Notes: a model not told the origin generated them from the sequence alone. DNA of 64,000 nt from Oscillospiraceae bacterium (GCA_017460835.1 JAFUAD010000037.1:1-64000), one strand, 5' to 3'. Numbered from the stretch's first letter, positions 16,709-25,632 are shown. A program made the numbers and translations.

Positions 16709-17839
16709 CTACGCCTCCCTTGCAATGCGCCGCAGCACCTCCGCAAGCTGTGCAAAGCTGCGGCTGTCCGCATCCGCCTTCATTTTATAGATGAGCAGCA
16801 GCGGGTCGTGCTGCGAGAGATACCGGGAAATCTGCGGCATTTCCGGCAGCAGCTCCCGGTAGATCAGCTTCTTTTTCAGCTCATCGGTCTCCTCCGCGAT
16901 GATGTGCTCCGCCTGCACCGCGATGCTCTCGCGCAGGGAGCGGTTTTCCTGTGCGAGCTGCTCGAAATCGTCGATGCTGAGATACCGGATGCCGTCCAGC
17001 GCCGCGGCAGCCGGCTCGATATCCTGCGGCACGGCAAGGTCGATCAGCAGGCGCGGCTTCTGCGTATGCAGGGCGCCCGCAAGCTGCTTTGCCGTGACCG
17101 TAAAATGCGGGCTTGCCGTCGCGCTGATGATGCAGTCGGCGCGGTCCGCATGGGCGTAGCGGTCTGCATAGGGGATGCACCGGACGGCTTCCGGCAGCAG
17201 GCTGATATGCCCCTTTGTCCGCTGCGTCACGGTCACGCTGACATTTTTGTGCGCGAGCAGATTTTTGAGTACGGCACTGCCGATCTGCCCGCTCGCGCCG
17301 ATCATCAGAACATGAACCTGCTCTGCGAAATTTGCGGCCTCGTTTGCGGCGATCGTCGCCGCGGAAACCGGCGTACTCGAGAGCGCGGTATCGGTTTTGA
17401 TGCGCTTTGCGCAGGCGATTGCCGCCTGAAATACCGCGTTTGTCTCAAAATCAAGCTGCTCCTGCTCCGCCGCCTCTGCATAGGCCTCCTTGACCTGCCG
17501 GAGAATCTCGTCCTCGCCGAGAATCATGGAATCCGCGCCGCAGGCCGTGCGGAACAGATGCCGCAGAGCCGCATCGCCGCAGTACATCCGCAGAAAGTCC
17601 GAGAGCCCGTCCTGCGGCATGCCGGAGAATGCCGCGAGCACCGGCAGAATCGCCGCCGTCGGAATTTCATCGCCGGAGAAGTAAAGCTCTGTGCGGTTGC
17701 AGGTGCAGAGAATGACCCGCAGCGGGATATTCTGTTCTGAGAGCGCTGCTTTGAGCGCCCGGCGCTCAGCTTCCGAAAACGCGAATCTGCTGCGGATTTC
17801 AACCGGCGCGTTCCGGTAATGAATACTGAATAAATACAT
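16709..17839 (-). CDS. hemA: Glutamyl-tRNA reductase
   Basis: 376 residues, somewhat shorter than typical. It reduces Glu-tRNA to glutamate-1-semialdehyde, the committed step of tetrapyrrole synthesis. The catalytic Cys47 lies in LCTCNRTELY, and GASGQIGSAVLKNLL is the nucleotide-binding loop. The start follows CAGGTGATCGG closely after the promoter, so the leader is very short. First gene of the operon. Confidence 0.94.
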   Translation of the reverse strand: MYLFSIHYRNAPVEIRSRFAFSEAERRALKAALSEQNIPLRVILCTCNRTELYFSGDEIPTAAILPVLAAFSGMPQDGLSDFLRMYCGDAALRHLFRTACGADSMILGEDEILRQVKEAYAEAAEQEQLDFETNAVFQAAIACAKRIKTDTALSSTPVSAATIAANEAANFAEQVHVLMIGASGQIGSAVLKNLLAHKNVSVTVTQRTKGHISLLPEAVRCIPYADRYAHADRADCIISATASPHFTVTAKQLAGALHTQKPRLLIDLAVPQDIEPAAAALDGIRYLSIDDFEQLAQENRSLRESIAVQAEHIIAEETDELKKKLIYRELLPEMPQISRYLSQHDPLLLIYKMKADADSRSFAQLAEVLRRIAREA

Positions 17840-17858
17840 CCGATCACCTGCCCGCTCT

Positions 17859-17887
17859 ATTATACCACAGAATTCCTATCATTTCAA
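17859..17887 (-). promoter_or_regulatory. hemA operon promoter with embedded GAATTCCTA box
   Basis: TTGAAA (17882-17887) and TATAAT (17859-17864) on the minus strand, 17-base spacer. GAATTCCTA at 17870-17878 lies inside the spacer and equals the two boxes upstream of the sulfhydrylase promoter. A repressor bound there would block the polymerase. Confidence 0.65.
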
Positions 17888-17915
17888 TAGTATATGAGAA
17901 ATTTTTGCGGCGGGC

Positions 17916-18046
17916 AAAAAAAACGGCGCTGTACTGCGTAAAGCCGCACAGCGTCTCTGAGGAAAGAGGTTTTATTGTACCGGTGTACCAATCCGGAAAC
18001 AATCACAACGGTTTATCCCATGAAAACCGTTCAGGACTTGCCTGTT
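17916..18046 (-). ncRNA. Candidate small RNA of about 130 nt
   Basis: A minus-strand promoter (TTGCAG at 18076-18081, TATAAT at 18053-18058, 17-base spacer) is followed after about 130 bases by an intrinsic terminator: GACGCTGT pairs with ACAGCGCC, then T8 at 17916-17923. No ORF of note lies between. Within it CAGG/CCTG and the perfect AACGGTTT/AAACCGTT stem (about 18007-18031) would fold as hairpins. It ends just before the hemA promoter and reads in the same direction. No known family is recognised. Confidence 0.55.
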
Positions 18047-18081
18047 GATTCTATTATAGCCGATGTGCCGCAATCCTGCAA

Positions 18082-18300
18082 TACAGAATATGCAGAATTA
18101 CAGCACAAAATCAAGACGATTCTGAATCCGGCATTTTTCCGCCGGCGCATGCGATTATGACGATCTTGCACGTCCAAAAAGGATGTTGCGGAAAATGATA
18201 GCAAAGAGTAATGATCGGCCGACAGAATATACATTTTGTATTATCAAAGATACGGAATACCATATGTTTTTCCTTATGTGTGCTATCAGAAAATACCTAT
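18082..18300. other. AT-rich intergenic stretch without clear features
   Basis: Relatively AT-rich. Short frames exist on both strands but have no ribosome binding sites or recognisable products. I see nothing I can support here. Confidence 0.4.
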
Positions 18301-18329
18301 TTGCTTTTTTGAACAGTTTATGCTATGAT
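18301..18329 (+). promoter_or_regulatory. Promoter of the GH10 xylanase gene
   Basis: TTGCTT (18301-18306) and TATGAT (18324-18329), 17-base spacer, with an extended TG before the -10. The leader holds a small AGGGATT/AATCCCT hairpin. Confidence 0.5.
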
Positions 18330-18413
18330 AAAGCCAGAGGGATTCAGCGAATGTGCAATCCCTGAAAAAAGGAAAAGACAGCTTTTGTATTTGCATGTTA
18401 GGGGGAAATGAAT

Positions 18414-20756
18414 ATGAAAATGAAAAAGCTGCTGGCGGGCGCGATGTCAGTTGCCATGACACTCTCCGCACTGACGATCCTGCCGGTTATCACCGCCTCG
18501 GCTGAGGTTCTCGTGGACAATCAGTTCGAGCGCAATTATGACGGCTGGTATGCGACCAATCCCGTGACCGATCTTGAGGCGGGCACCGATGCGGCGTATC
18601 AGTCCGGGCGCGGCATGAAGGTCGTAGGCCGCAGCACGCCGGAGGACGGCGCGGAGTCCGAAAAGGGCTTCTACCTCGAGGGCGGCATCAAGTACGATTA
18701 CAGCATGCACGTCAAAGCAGATACCGACGAGCACTATAAGCTGAAGCTCACATGGCGCTATCCGGACAACACGACCGATTCTGCGATCATCGCAGAGGCC
18801 AACGGCAAGGCCGGCCAGTGGACAACGCTCAGCACCAAGTATAAAGCACCGGCGGGAACCGTCAACCTGACGCTGACGCTGACCACCGATTCGACCAACG
18901 ATTTCTGCTTCGACGGATTCAAGGTCACCGGCAAGGCCGCGTATCACAGCGAGGCCGAGATTCAGGCGTATGCGGCAGATGCCGGCCTGAAGGATATGTA
19001 CGCAAATTACTTCCGCGTCGGCACCTGTATGCCGAACAGCGCGCTGAATAACAATACCATCAAGGGCATCATCCTCAAGGATTTCAATTCCGTGACCTGC
19101 GAGAACGAGCTGAAGCCGGAGGCCACACTGGTTCTGAACGGCTCCACCGATAACAACATCAAGGTTTCGCTGAACAGCGCGGCAGGCATCATTGATTTCT
19201 GCATCAACAACAACATCGCAATGCGCGGCCACACCTTCGTATGGCACAGCCAGACGCCGTATGAGTTCTTCAAGCAGGGATTCAGCACCGGCGGCGCTAC
19301 GGTCAGCGTGGATACGATGAACACGCGCATGGAAAGCTACATCAAGAACATGTTTGCGGCAATCGCAAACCAGTATCCGGATCTCAATCTCTACGCCTAC
19401 GATGTCTGCAACGAGTGCGTGGCAGACGGCTCGTCCGGCGGCCCCCGCCAGCCCGGCAACGGCAAAAACGGCGGCGGTCTTTCCGCATGGGTCGAGGTTT
19501 ACGGCGGCAACAGCTTCATTGAGAATGCATTTACCTACGCGAAGAAATACCGCCCGGACGGCTGCAAGCTGTTCTACAATGACTACAACGAATATGAAAG
19601 TGCCAAGATGAACGGCATTCTGAATATTCTGAAAAACCTGAAGTCGAAGGATCTGATCGACGGTATGGGCATGCAGTCCCATATCACCAGACAGTATACC
19701 TCGCTGAACACCTACCTCGCAGCGCTGCACAACTACGCGGATGCAGTCGGCTGCGTACACATCACCGAGCTCGACATCGACAACGCCGACGCGGATTTCT
19801 ACGGCGGCATCATGAGCGAGTGCATGCAGATGTCCGAGGTTGAGGCGTTTGTCGTATGGGGCACGACCGACAACACGAGCTGGAGAAGCGGCACAAACTG
19901 CCTGCTCTATGACGGAAACGGTCAGGCGAAGGCGGCATACAACAAGCTGGCATCTCTCGTTCCGGAATCGGAATGGGGCGACGGCGACAATCCTGTCGGC
20001 GGCGGCGGAACTCCGGTCATCTATGAGCCGGATGAAAACGGCTGCTACTTCTACAACACCTTTGAACAGGGCGAGACCGAGAGCTGGGACGGCAGAGGCG
20101 ATGCAAGCGTCAAGGTCACCAGCGGCGGCTATGAGAGCAGCAATGCACTGCTGATCTCCGGCAGAACCAAGACATGGAACGGCGGCGCACGCGGCATCCG
20201 CTCCAATCCGTTCAAGCCGGGCGGAACATACAGCTTCGGCGCAATGGTGAAGTACACCTCCGGCGAAGCGACCGAGCAGATCAAGATGACACTCCAGTAT
20301 GACGCGGACGGCACGACCCGTTATGATGAGGTCGCAACCGTCACCGCAGCAAAGGGCGAATGGAAGCTCCTTTCCAATACGCAGTTCACCATTCCTGAGG
20401 GCGCGACCGGCATGCTGCTGTATGTTGAGACGCCGGATGACGGCGAGAGCCTGATCGACATTACGATCGACAACGCATGGGGCGGCATCGAGGGCGCAGC
20501 ACCGATCAAATCCCTCCCGGAGGAGACCACAACGGCTCCTGAGGTCAAAGAGACTTTGCTCGGTGACGTTGACTGCAACGGCACGATCGACGTGCTGGAT
20601 GCCGTGATGCTCGCAAGAGTGGCATCCGAGGATACGAACACCGGTATCACCGATATCGGCAAGAAGAATGCCGATGTCACGAAGGACGGCAGCGCAACGA
20701 ACGCAGACCTCACGCTGCTGCTGAAATATCTCGCAAACAAGGTTGCGGGATTCTAA
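18414..20756 (+). CDS. Secreted GH10 endo-1,4-beta-xylanase with two CBM22-like modules and dockerin
   Basis: 780 residues: signal peptide (about 1-30), a CBM22-like module (about 32-175), the GH10 barrel (about 180-520), a second CBM22-like module (about 535-700) and a C-terminal dockerin (GDVDCNGTIDVLDAV and ADVTKDGSATNADLTLLL). The catalytic acid/base is Glu334 in DVCNE and the nucleophile Glu452 in HITELDI. It cuts xylan backbones outside the cell, docked on a scaffoldin. ATG 18414 is chosen because GGGGG lies eight bases upstream; ATG 18408 is too close. The next gene also acts on xylan, so the pair is a small xylan-degradation locus, with a terminator between them. Confidence 0.93.
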   Translation: MKMKKLLAGAMSVAMTLSALTILPVITASAEVLVDNQFERNYDGWYATNPVTDLEAGTDAAYQSGRGMKVVGRSTPEDGAESEKGFYLEGGIKYDYSMHVKADTDEHYKLKLTWRYPDNTTDSAIIAEANGKAGQWTTLSTKYKAPAGTVNLTLTLTTDSTNDFCFDGFKVTGKAAYHSEAEIQAYAADAGLKDMYANYFRVGTCMPNSALNNNTIKGIILKDFNSVTCENELKPEATLVLNGSTDNNIKVSLNSAAGIIDFCINNNIAMRGHTFVWHSQTPYEFFKQGFSTGGATVSVDTMNTRMESYIKNMFAAIANQYPDLNLYAYDVCNECVADGSSGGPRQPGNGKNGGGLSAWVEVYGGNSFIENAFTYAKKYRPDGCKLFYNDYNEYESAKMNGILNILKNLKSKDLIDGMGMQSHITRQYTSLNTYLAALHNYADAVGCVHITELDIDNADADFYGGIMSECMQMSEVEAFVVWGTTDNTSWRSGTNCLLYDGNGQAKAAYNKLASLVPESEWGDGDNPVGGGGTPVIYEPDENGCYFYNTFEQGETESWDGRGDASVKVTSGGYESSNALLISGRTKTWNGGARGIRSNPFKPGGTYSFGAMVKYTSGEATEQIKMTLQYDADGTTRYDEVATVTAAKGEWKLLSNTQFTIPEGATGMLLYVETPDDGESLIDITIDNAWGGIEGAAPIKSLPEETTTAPEVKETLLGDVDCNGTIDVLDAVMLARVASEDTNTGITDIGKKNADVTKDGSATNADLTLLLKYLANKVAGF

Positions 20757-20771
20757 CCCAAGTTCCCCCTA

Positions 20772-20827
20772 AGTGGTGTGTCGGGCGGTGAATCACCCTC
20801 CCGACCCGGCACCCACTCTTCTTTTTT
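20772..20827 (+). terminator. Terminator after the xylanase gene
   Basis: AGTGGTGTGTCGGG pairs imperfectly with CCCGACCCGGCACCCACT around a GGTGA/TCACC inner stem, followed by CTTCTTTTTTC. Confidence 0.65.
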
Positions 20828-20877
20828 CAATCTGCGGCAAAACCCGCATGACAGGCATGATACAGAATCAAAACAGC

Positions 20878-20915
20878 AAGGGAATGTGACAAAACCGTAA
20901 GAGAATGTGAAACAA
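20878..20915 (+). promoter_or_regulatory. Tandem 17-bp direct repeats upstream of the CE4 gene
   Basis: AAGGGAATGTGACAAAA (20878-20894) and AAGAGAATGTGAAACAA (20899-20915) repeat with a 21-base period, two helical turns. This is the spacing expected for a regulator bound to one DNA face. No convincing -35/-10 pair is seen nearby. Confidence 0.4.
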
Positions 20916-20953
20916 CACATCGGGGATTTAAGATACAGAAGGGGTTGGCAAAG

Positions 20954-22405
20954 ATGGTCAACATCAGAAGAACAATCGCGAGACTGACAATTACTGCTGC
21001 GATCGGCCTGATTGCGGCAGCGATCTCTATGCCCGCGAGCGCCGGCGACATGCTGCTTTCCGCATCCTTTGAATCGGGAACGGACGGCTTCTCCGCCAGA
21101 GCGAGCGAGACAGTCAGCAGAACCAACGCAAAGGCCTATGACGGACAGTACAGCCTGTCCGTATCAAACCGGTCGCAGGCATGGAACGGCGCCGTGATCT
21201 CTCTCGGCAGCGCGTGGACGTCCGGTGAAACCTACAGCTTCTCGTGCGCAGTCTATCAGGGCTCCGGAGAAGCGGTCGATATGAAGCTGTCGCTGCAATA
21301 CGATGACAGCTCCGGCACGACCAATTATGCACAGATCGCAACGGATTCGGTTCCGAATGACAAGTGGACGGTGCTCTCGAATACCGCATATCAGATTCCG
21401 GCGGGCGCGACTGCACGCTATCTCTATGTTGAAACCGCGGAGAGCCTCTGCGATTTCTATGTGGATGCCGTTTTCTCCGAGCTTCCGACTGTTTACAGAA
21501 AAGGTGATGTCAACCATGACGAAGCGATCGACAAGAAGGATGCACAGATGCTGCTCCGGTATCTTCTCGGAGAGCCGGAAGCCGTCGATCTCGACACAGC
21601 AGATATGAACGGCGACGGCAAGCTGAATGTGATCGACTTGACGCTCCTGCGCAAGTATTTCATCTATCCGGAGCGCTACACGACCACCACCACAACAACG
21701 ACCACAACCACCACCACCGCGCCGGTGCTCAAGCCCGGACAGTGGAACAATACCGCGGATATCTCGTGGATTCCCGCGGGCAGCAAGACCGTCGCGCTGA
21801 GCTTCGATGACGGCCCGATCAGCGGACAGAACTATGCAACCCGCATTCACGAGGCGCTGACCAAGCAGGGCTTCCACGCGACCTTCTTCTACTGGGGCAC
21901 CAGAATCGCCAGCAACGAGAACGAGATCAAGGAAGCAGAGCGCCGCGGCTTCGAGGTCGCAAACCACACATGGTCGCACCCGGAAAACCTCGATCAGCAG
22001 GATGCAAACGGCGTCATGAGCGAGTATACCAAGTGCAAGGATGCGCTGAACCGTGTGCTCGGCGTAGACCGCGATTATCTGGTGCGTCTGCCGTACCTCA
22101 AGTACAGCACGACCATCGCCAATACGCTGCCGGTTCCGTGCCCGAACTGCGGCCTTGATTCCGGCGACTGGAGCGGAAACTCCGCAGACCGGATCATCCA
22201 GATCATTCAGGGCGAGGCAAATTCCGGCGCACTGAACGGCAAGGTCATTCTGATGCACGAGACCTACGATGCGACGGCAACGGCTGTTGAGCAACTCTGC
22301 CCGTGGCTTGAACAGCACGGCTATGTGGTCTGCACCGTATCCGAGATGTTCAAATACAACAACAAGGAAATGTACGCCGGCAAGGTATACAACTCCTGCT
22401 GGTAA
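20954..22405 (+). CDS. Secreted CE4 polysaccharide deacetylase with internal dockerin
   Basis: 483 residues: signal peptide (about 1-30), a CBM22-like module (about 32-175), a dockerin (about 180-240: GDVNHDEAIDKKDAQMLLRY and ADMNGDGKLNVIDLTLLRKY), a Thr linker, then a CE4 domain (about 260-483). CE4 metal and catalytic residues are present: Asp285-Asp286 in SFDDGP, His338 and His342 in HTWSHP, and His in LMHET. The likely role is removal of acetyl groups from xylan beside the xylanase, although peptidoglycan or chitin deacetylases share the fold. ATG 20954 is nine bases after AAGGGG. The dockerin in the middle of the protein is less usual than a terminal one. Confidence 0.9.
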   Translation: MVNIRRTIARLTITAAIGLIAAAISMPASAGDMLLSASFESGTDGFSARASETVSRTNAKAYDGQYSLSVSNRSQAWNGAVISLGSAWTSGETYSFSCAVYQGSGEAVDMKLSLQYDDSSGTTNYAQIATDSVPNDKWTVLSNTAYQIPAGATARYLYVETAESLCDFYVDAVFSELPTVYRKGDVNHDEAIDKKDAQMLLRYLLGEPEAVDLDTADMNGDGKLNVIDLTLLRKYFIYPERYTTTTTTTTTTTTTAPVLKPGQWNNTADISWIPAGSKTVALSFDDGPISGQNYATRIHEALTKQGFHATFFYWGTRIASNENEIKEAERRGFEVANHTWSHPENLDQQDANGVMSEYTKCKDALNRVLGVDRDYLVRLPYLKYSTTIANTLPVPCPNCGLDSGDWSGNSADRIIQIIQGEANSGALNGKVILMHETYDATATAVEQLCPWLEQHGYVVCTVSEMFKYNNKEMYAGKVYNSCW

Positions 22406-22477
22406 TTCAAAAAACACAGTTTCGTTTTCATTCCGCCTTTCTTTCATGACCCTCTTGAACCATTCTACTCCATGAGA

Positions 22478-22509
22478 AATCACCTGCCCGGCTTCCGGAC
22501 AGGTGATTT
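22478..22509. terminator. Bidirectional terminator between CE4 and the anti-sigma-like gene
   Basis: AAATCACCTG pairs with CAGGTGATTT around a 12-base loop, between convergent genes. Confidence 0.8.
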
Positions 22510-22547
22510 CTTTCTATGTGTATCATTTGGATTGGATGGATGACGGG

Positions 22548-24542
22548 TTATTCGGCGGCGCGTTCCTGTGTCTGATCTAAGGGCGCATCTCCGTAGGGAT
22601 TCAGTGCAGTTTTGCTGCCGTCCGGATTGATCAGGTAGGTTTGCTCTTCTGATGAGTCAGATGTTCCGTTGTCGGAAATACAGTGTGTGAAATAGGTCTG
22701 ACCGTCGAGCTCAAAGTAGAAGCCCTGTTCCTCCTCGCTGATCCGGTTGATTGTGAGCGGATACTGCGCCAGATATGCAGGGAGGTCGTAAACCGTGACA
22801 GCCAAATATTTTTCTTCCGAGTCAAACCATTCGATTCCGGTATAGCCTGTGAAATATGTATACTCATCTGTTTCAGGGTCATATTCATAGCCCTGATAAA
22901 CGTACATATCTTCTTTGTTGCCCTGATGTGTGGTCTCGTCTCCCCAGACATGCCGGAAAAGGGTCAGTGTCGTGTTTTCCGGTACAAGATCGCGGGAACG
23001 TTCGTATCCGTTTCGGCAATACCGGTAATCGTAAACACGCTGAATATTGAAGAACGGGATTTCGTTTCCGTCATCATCCAGCAGCCAGATCTGATTCTGT
23101 TCGGTGAGATAGCGCTGTTCGCCGTCCGTGAGGACGCGCTTACCGTTAATTTCGGCTATCTGCTCCTGCGGCTCAGTCTGCTGCTCCTCGGCCTGCTGCT
23201 CAGGCTCCGCTGCCGCATCGGCCTCGCGGATATACCGCATGGTTTTCGTGTTCAGATCGAAAACGCCGTATCTGTTTACGCCGAAGCTCATGACAGCATA
23301 CTCGCTGTTTGCCGCCAGAACGCCGCATTCCCAGTTGTCAGGGGTGAGCTGCCCGCGGAAATCCTGCGGGGTGTCTGCGTCCGGCTGCCAAAGTACCTCG
23401 TGGCTGCTGAAGTCAAGATCGCCGCACCAGAGCTCGGTTTTGTCCGGGCTGAGCGTATACAGCCTGCCGTCCGCTTCCTCGAAGTGCGTAAACGGTGCGG
23501 TTTCAAACAGAACGGTTGAATCGCCGTTTTCGAGATCGAGCCTGACGTAGCTCGGTCTGTCGTGATTGTCCTGCGTTTCTGCCATAAAATAGGCGCAGCG
23601 CTGATCCGGCGAGATCACATAGCCTTTCAGCGTATCAATCACGGCATCCTCCTGCCCGACGCCGATGTGATATCTTGAAGCGCTCAGTCCGGGCGTGACC
23701 GTGTAGTAGTGTACCAGATCCGATCCCACAATGCAGTAGAATCCGTTTGCGCCGTCCGGCTGCGCCGTGTAGAATGTTATCTCTCCGGTAAACTGCTCCG
23801 CTGTTCCGGTATCTGCGTGATACAACACAGCCCGTGCTGCCTGGAGAATACCGTTATCGCCGAGCGCAAAGTATTCAACCCGATAAATGTCATCGCAGAT
23901 GTGGCAGATGGAACAGATTTCAAACGATTCCGGTGTAAAATCCAAATTAGAATCAAACTCTGCGACATTGAGGAACGGTGTGCGCGTGCCGTCCTGCGCG
24001 ACAATGCTGAGCTTTGCGCCGTCCCGCTCATAGAAGCGCTCGCCGTCCCAGAAGAAGGTTTCCAGCGTATTATCCGGGGAAACCTCGGTCAGCAGTGCGC
24101 CGCTGCGGGAGAATCTGAGCCCATTACTGTAGAAATTGCTGTCGTCATAGAAAAATGCGGTGTGGATTCCGCTGAGCGGCGTAATCTCACCAGTTCCGCC
24201 GAGGAGGTTTGTGCTCGGTATCTCCGCAATCTGCGCTGCGGGGCTGTTTGCCTGCGATTTCGCGCTTTGCTGTTTTGCGATGAACACACCGCCGCCGACA
24301 AAGACCGCGAGCGCTGCCGCCGCGACCATGCCGGTCGTCAGACGCTGTAATACGCTGCCTTTCATCGTATTGTCCTTTCTCCGCCTCTGTGCGGGCGCCG
24401 TGAGGAATTCGTCCTCAGCGGGGGCAGTCCGCGCAGATGTGTGCTTTCTGACGGGGCGTGTGCGGGTATACCGCGGCCTTGCCTCCGCGATATAATCCGG
24501 CGAAATGTCGTCCATGATACGAAACAGAATGTCCGGTTTCAT
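22548..24542 (-). CDS. Membrane-anchored protein, probable anti-sigma partner
   Basis: 664 residues. Residues 1-70 are basic and cytoplasmic, about 71-92 form one membrane helix (VAAAALAVFVGGGVFIA), and the large outer part is rich in Asp, Glu, Tyr and Trp with repeated YxxD/LxxDG-like strands that suggest a beta-propeller or similar fold. A Glu/Gln-rich stretch lies near residues 440-465. I recognise no catalytic motif. Its ATG overlaps the end of the upstream sigma-factor frame as ATGA and shares GGAGGGG, the usual arrangement of an ECF sigma factor and its membrane anti-sigma factor. The function is inferred from that context only. Confidence 0.6.
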   Translation of the reverse strand: MKPDILFRIMDDISPDYIAEARPRYTRTRPVRKHTSARTAPAEDEFLTAPAQRRRKDNTMKGSVLQRLTTGMVAAAALAVFVGGGVFIAKQQSAKSQANSPAAQIAEIPSTNLLGGTGEITPLSGIHTAFFYDDSNFYSNGLRFSRSGALLTEVSPDNTLETFFWDGERFYERDGAKLSIVAQDGTRTPFLNVAEFDSNLDFTPESFEICSICHICDDIYRVEYFALGDNGILQAARAVLYHADTGTAEQFTGEITFYTAQPDGANGFYCIVGSDLVHYYTVTPGLSASRYHIGVGQEDAVIDTLKGYVISPDQRCAYFMAETQDNHDRPSYVRLDLENGDSTVLFETAPFTHFEEADGRLYTLSPDKTELWCGDLDFSSHEVLWQPDADTPQDFRGQLTPDNWECGVLAANSEYAVMSFGVNRYGVFDLNTKTMRYIREADAAAEPEQQAEEQQTEPQEQIAEINGKRVLTDGEQRYLTEQNQIWLLDDDGNEIPFFNIQRVYDYRYCRNGYERSRDLVPENTTLTLFRHVWGDETTHQGNKEDMYVYQGYEYDPETDEYTYFTGYTGIEWFDSEEKYLAVTVYDLPAYLAQYPLTINRISEEEQGFYFELDGQTYFTHCISDNGTSDSSEEQTYLINPDGSKTALNPYGDAPLDQTQERAAE

Positions 24543-25093
24543 GAATACCCCTCCTTTTTTAAGTATGCTGCGAGCTTTTGCCGGGTGCGCATCAATGTGA
24601 CGGTGACCTTTGATTTTGTGATATGCAGATTTTCCGCGATCTCCTCGACGGAGCAGAGGTATCAGTACCGCTGGACGAAGATGATGCGGTGATCGTGCCT
24701 GAGCGTGCCGAGAAACGCATTCAGCACCCGGCCGAGCTCGCGCCGGTCGAGCTCCTGCTCGACGGTATCCGGGTCGGTGCAGTCGCGCAGCTCATCGAGA
24801 ACGGCGGGCAGCTCGGAGCCGCCGCGCCGCTGCACATGTGCGGCTTTCAGCTTGTTTTTCGCGAGATTGCGGGTGATCGCGGCGACAAAGGCATAGAGGT
24901 TCTCGGGTCTTGCCGGCGGGATGCTCTCCCAGAGCCGGACGAGCGTATCGTTGACGCATTCCTCCGCGTCCTGTGCATTGCCGAGGATGTTGTAGGCGAC
25001 GGTATAGCAATAGCTTCCGAACTTTCGTTCGGTTTCGGCAGCAGCACGTTCATCGCGGGAGAAATACATCGCGATCAGGTCGTGATCCTGCAT
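24539..25093 (-). pseudogene. ECF-type sigma factor with in-frame TGA in region 4
   Basis: ATG 25093 follows AAAGGAGG. The first 143 codons encode a sigma-70 family protein (SYCYTVAYNILGNAQDAEEC, then ITRNLAKNKLKAAH). The frame hits TGA at 24662-24664 after IIFVQRY and would otherwise continue YLCSVEEIAENLHITKSKV... to a TGA at 24539-24541 that overlaps the next gene's ATG. In relatives I remember, this position is Trp (RRYWY), so a single TGG-to-TGA change explains the stop. The downstream part is the helix-turn-helix that reads the -35 box, and it is intact in sequence. TGA is used as a normal stop elsewhere in this window, so a reassigned code is unlikely. It is either a recent nonsense mutation or a read-through site. 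Confidence 0.75.
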
Positions 25094-25168
25094 ACAGCGC
25101 ACCTCCTTTCCGTCATATTTGAAGCACTTCACAAAGATAGACAACATTTTGTGATGGTTGATTACATG

Positions 25169-25434
25169 CCGGCAGTGCCGGCCTCCATTTTGGCTTCGCG
25201 GGTTTCTTTTCCTGTGCTCCAAATCTCAATCAGGACGCAGCACAAGTATGTGCTGCCCGTTTGGTTCATGCTCCCATAATTCACATATGAGGACTGCCGC
25301 GTGCACGCTCAAGCGTGCCCACATATTCGGCTGAGAAAAAACACTCTGCTCCGCTCATTATGGTGCGAAGCGAATCGGCAGCCGGCACTGCCGGCCGAAG
25401 CCAAATCGCCAGCGGGGGCTCCCCGCCCGCCGGC
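25169..25434 (+). repeat. Palindrome-rich intergenic repeat, copy A
   Basis: A non-coding element of about 265 bp upstream of the tRNA-Val promoter. Its core is bounded by the 15-bp inverted repeats GCCGGCAGTGCCGGC (25169-25183) and GCCGGCACTGCCGGC (25381-25395). Inside are hairpins GCAGCACA/TGTGCTGC and GCACGCT/AGCGTGC. The core is present in inverted orientation as copy B at 28211-28450, while the tail after the second 15-mer (to about 25434) is repeated in the same orientation. Confidence 0.75.
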
Positions 25435-25454
25435 AAATTTTTTTGAAAAAGGGG

Positions 25455-25483
25455 TTGACAAAGCATACGATTTGTGATATAAT
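25455..25483 (+). promoter_or_regulatory. Promoter of tRNA-Val
   Basis: TTGACA (25455-25460) and TATAAT (25478-25483) with a 17-base spacer, 13 bases before the tRNA. Confidence 0.85.
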
Positions 25484-25495
25484 AATATCTGTTGT

Positions 25496-25569
25496 GAGGG
25501 TGTAGCTCAGTTGGTTAGAGTACCTGCTTGACATGCAGGGGGTCATCGGTTCAAGTCCGCTCATCCTCA
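25496..25569 (+). tRNA. tRNA-Val (GAC)
   Basis: 74 bases without encoded CCA. The acceptor GAGGGTG pairs with CATCCTC, the D-arm is GCTCAGTTGGTTAGAGT, the anticodon stem CCTGC/GCAGG encloses loop TTGACAT (anticodon GAC), and the T-arm contains GGTTCAAGTCC. Discriminator A at 25569. Confidence 0.93.
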
Positions 25570-25578
25570 TCGAAAAAG

Positions 25579-25611
25579 TGCTCCGGTATTTCGCCGGAGC
25601 ATTTTAATTTT
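25579..25611 (+). terminator. Terminator after tRNA-Val
   Basis: GCTCCGG pairs with CCGGAGC, followed by ATTTTAATTTT. Confidence 0.75.
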
Positions 25612-25632
25612 CTGCGATTGCCGCATCCCCCT

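Noticed and set aside
17975..18160. Plus-strand 61-residue frame near the hemA promoter
   Set aside because: No ribosome binding site, no recognisable product, and it lies across the sRNA promoter on the other strand.
25358..25570. Minus-strand frame over tRNA-Val
   Set aside because: Antisense of the tRNA plus the palindromic repeat; no start context.
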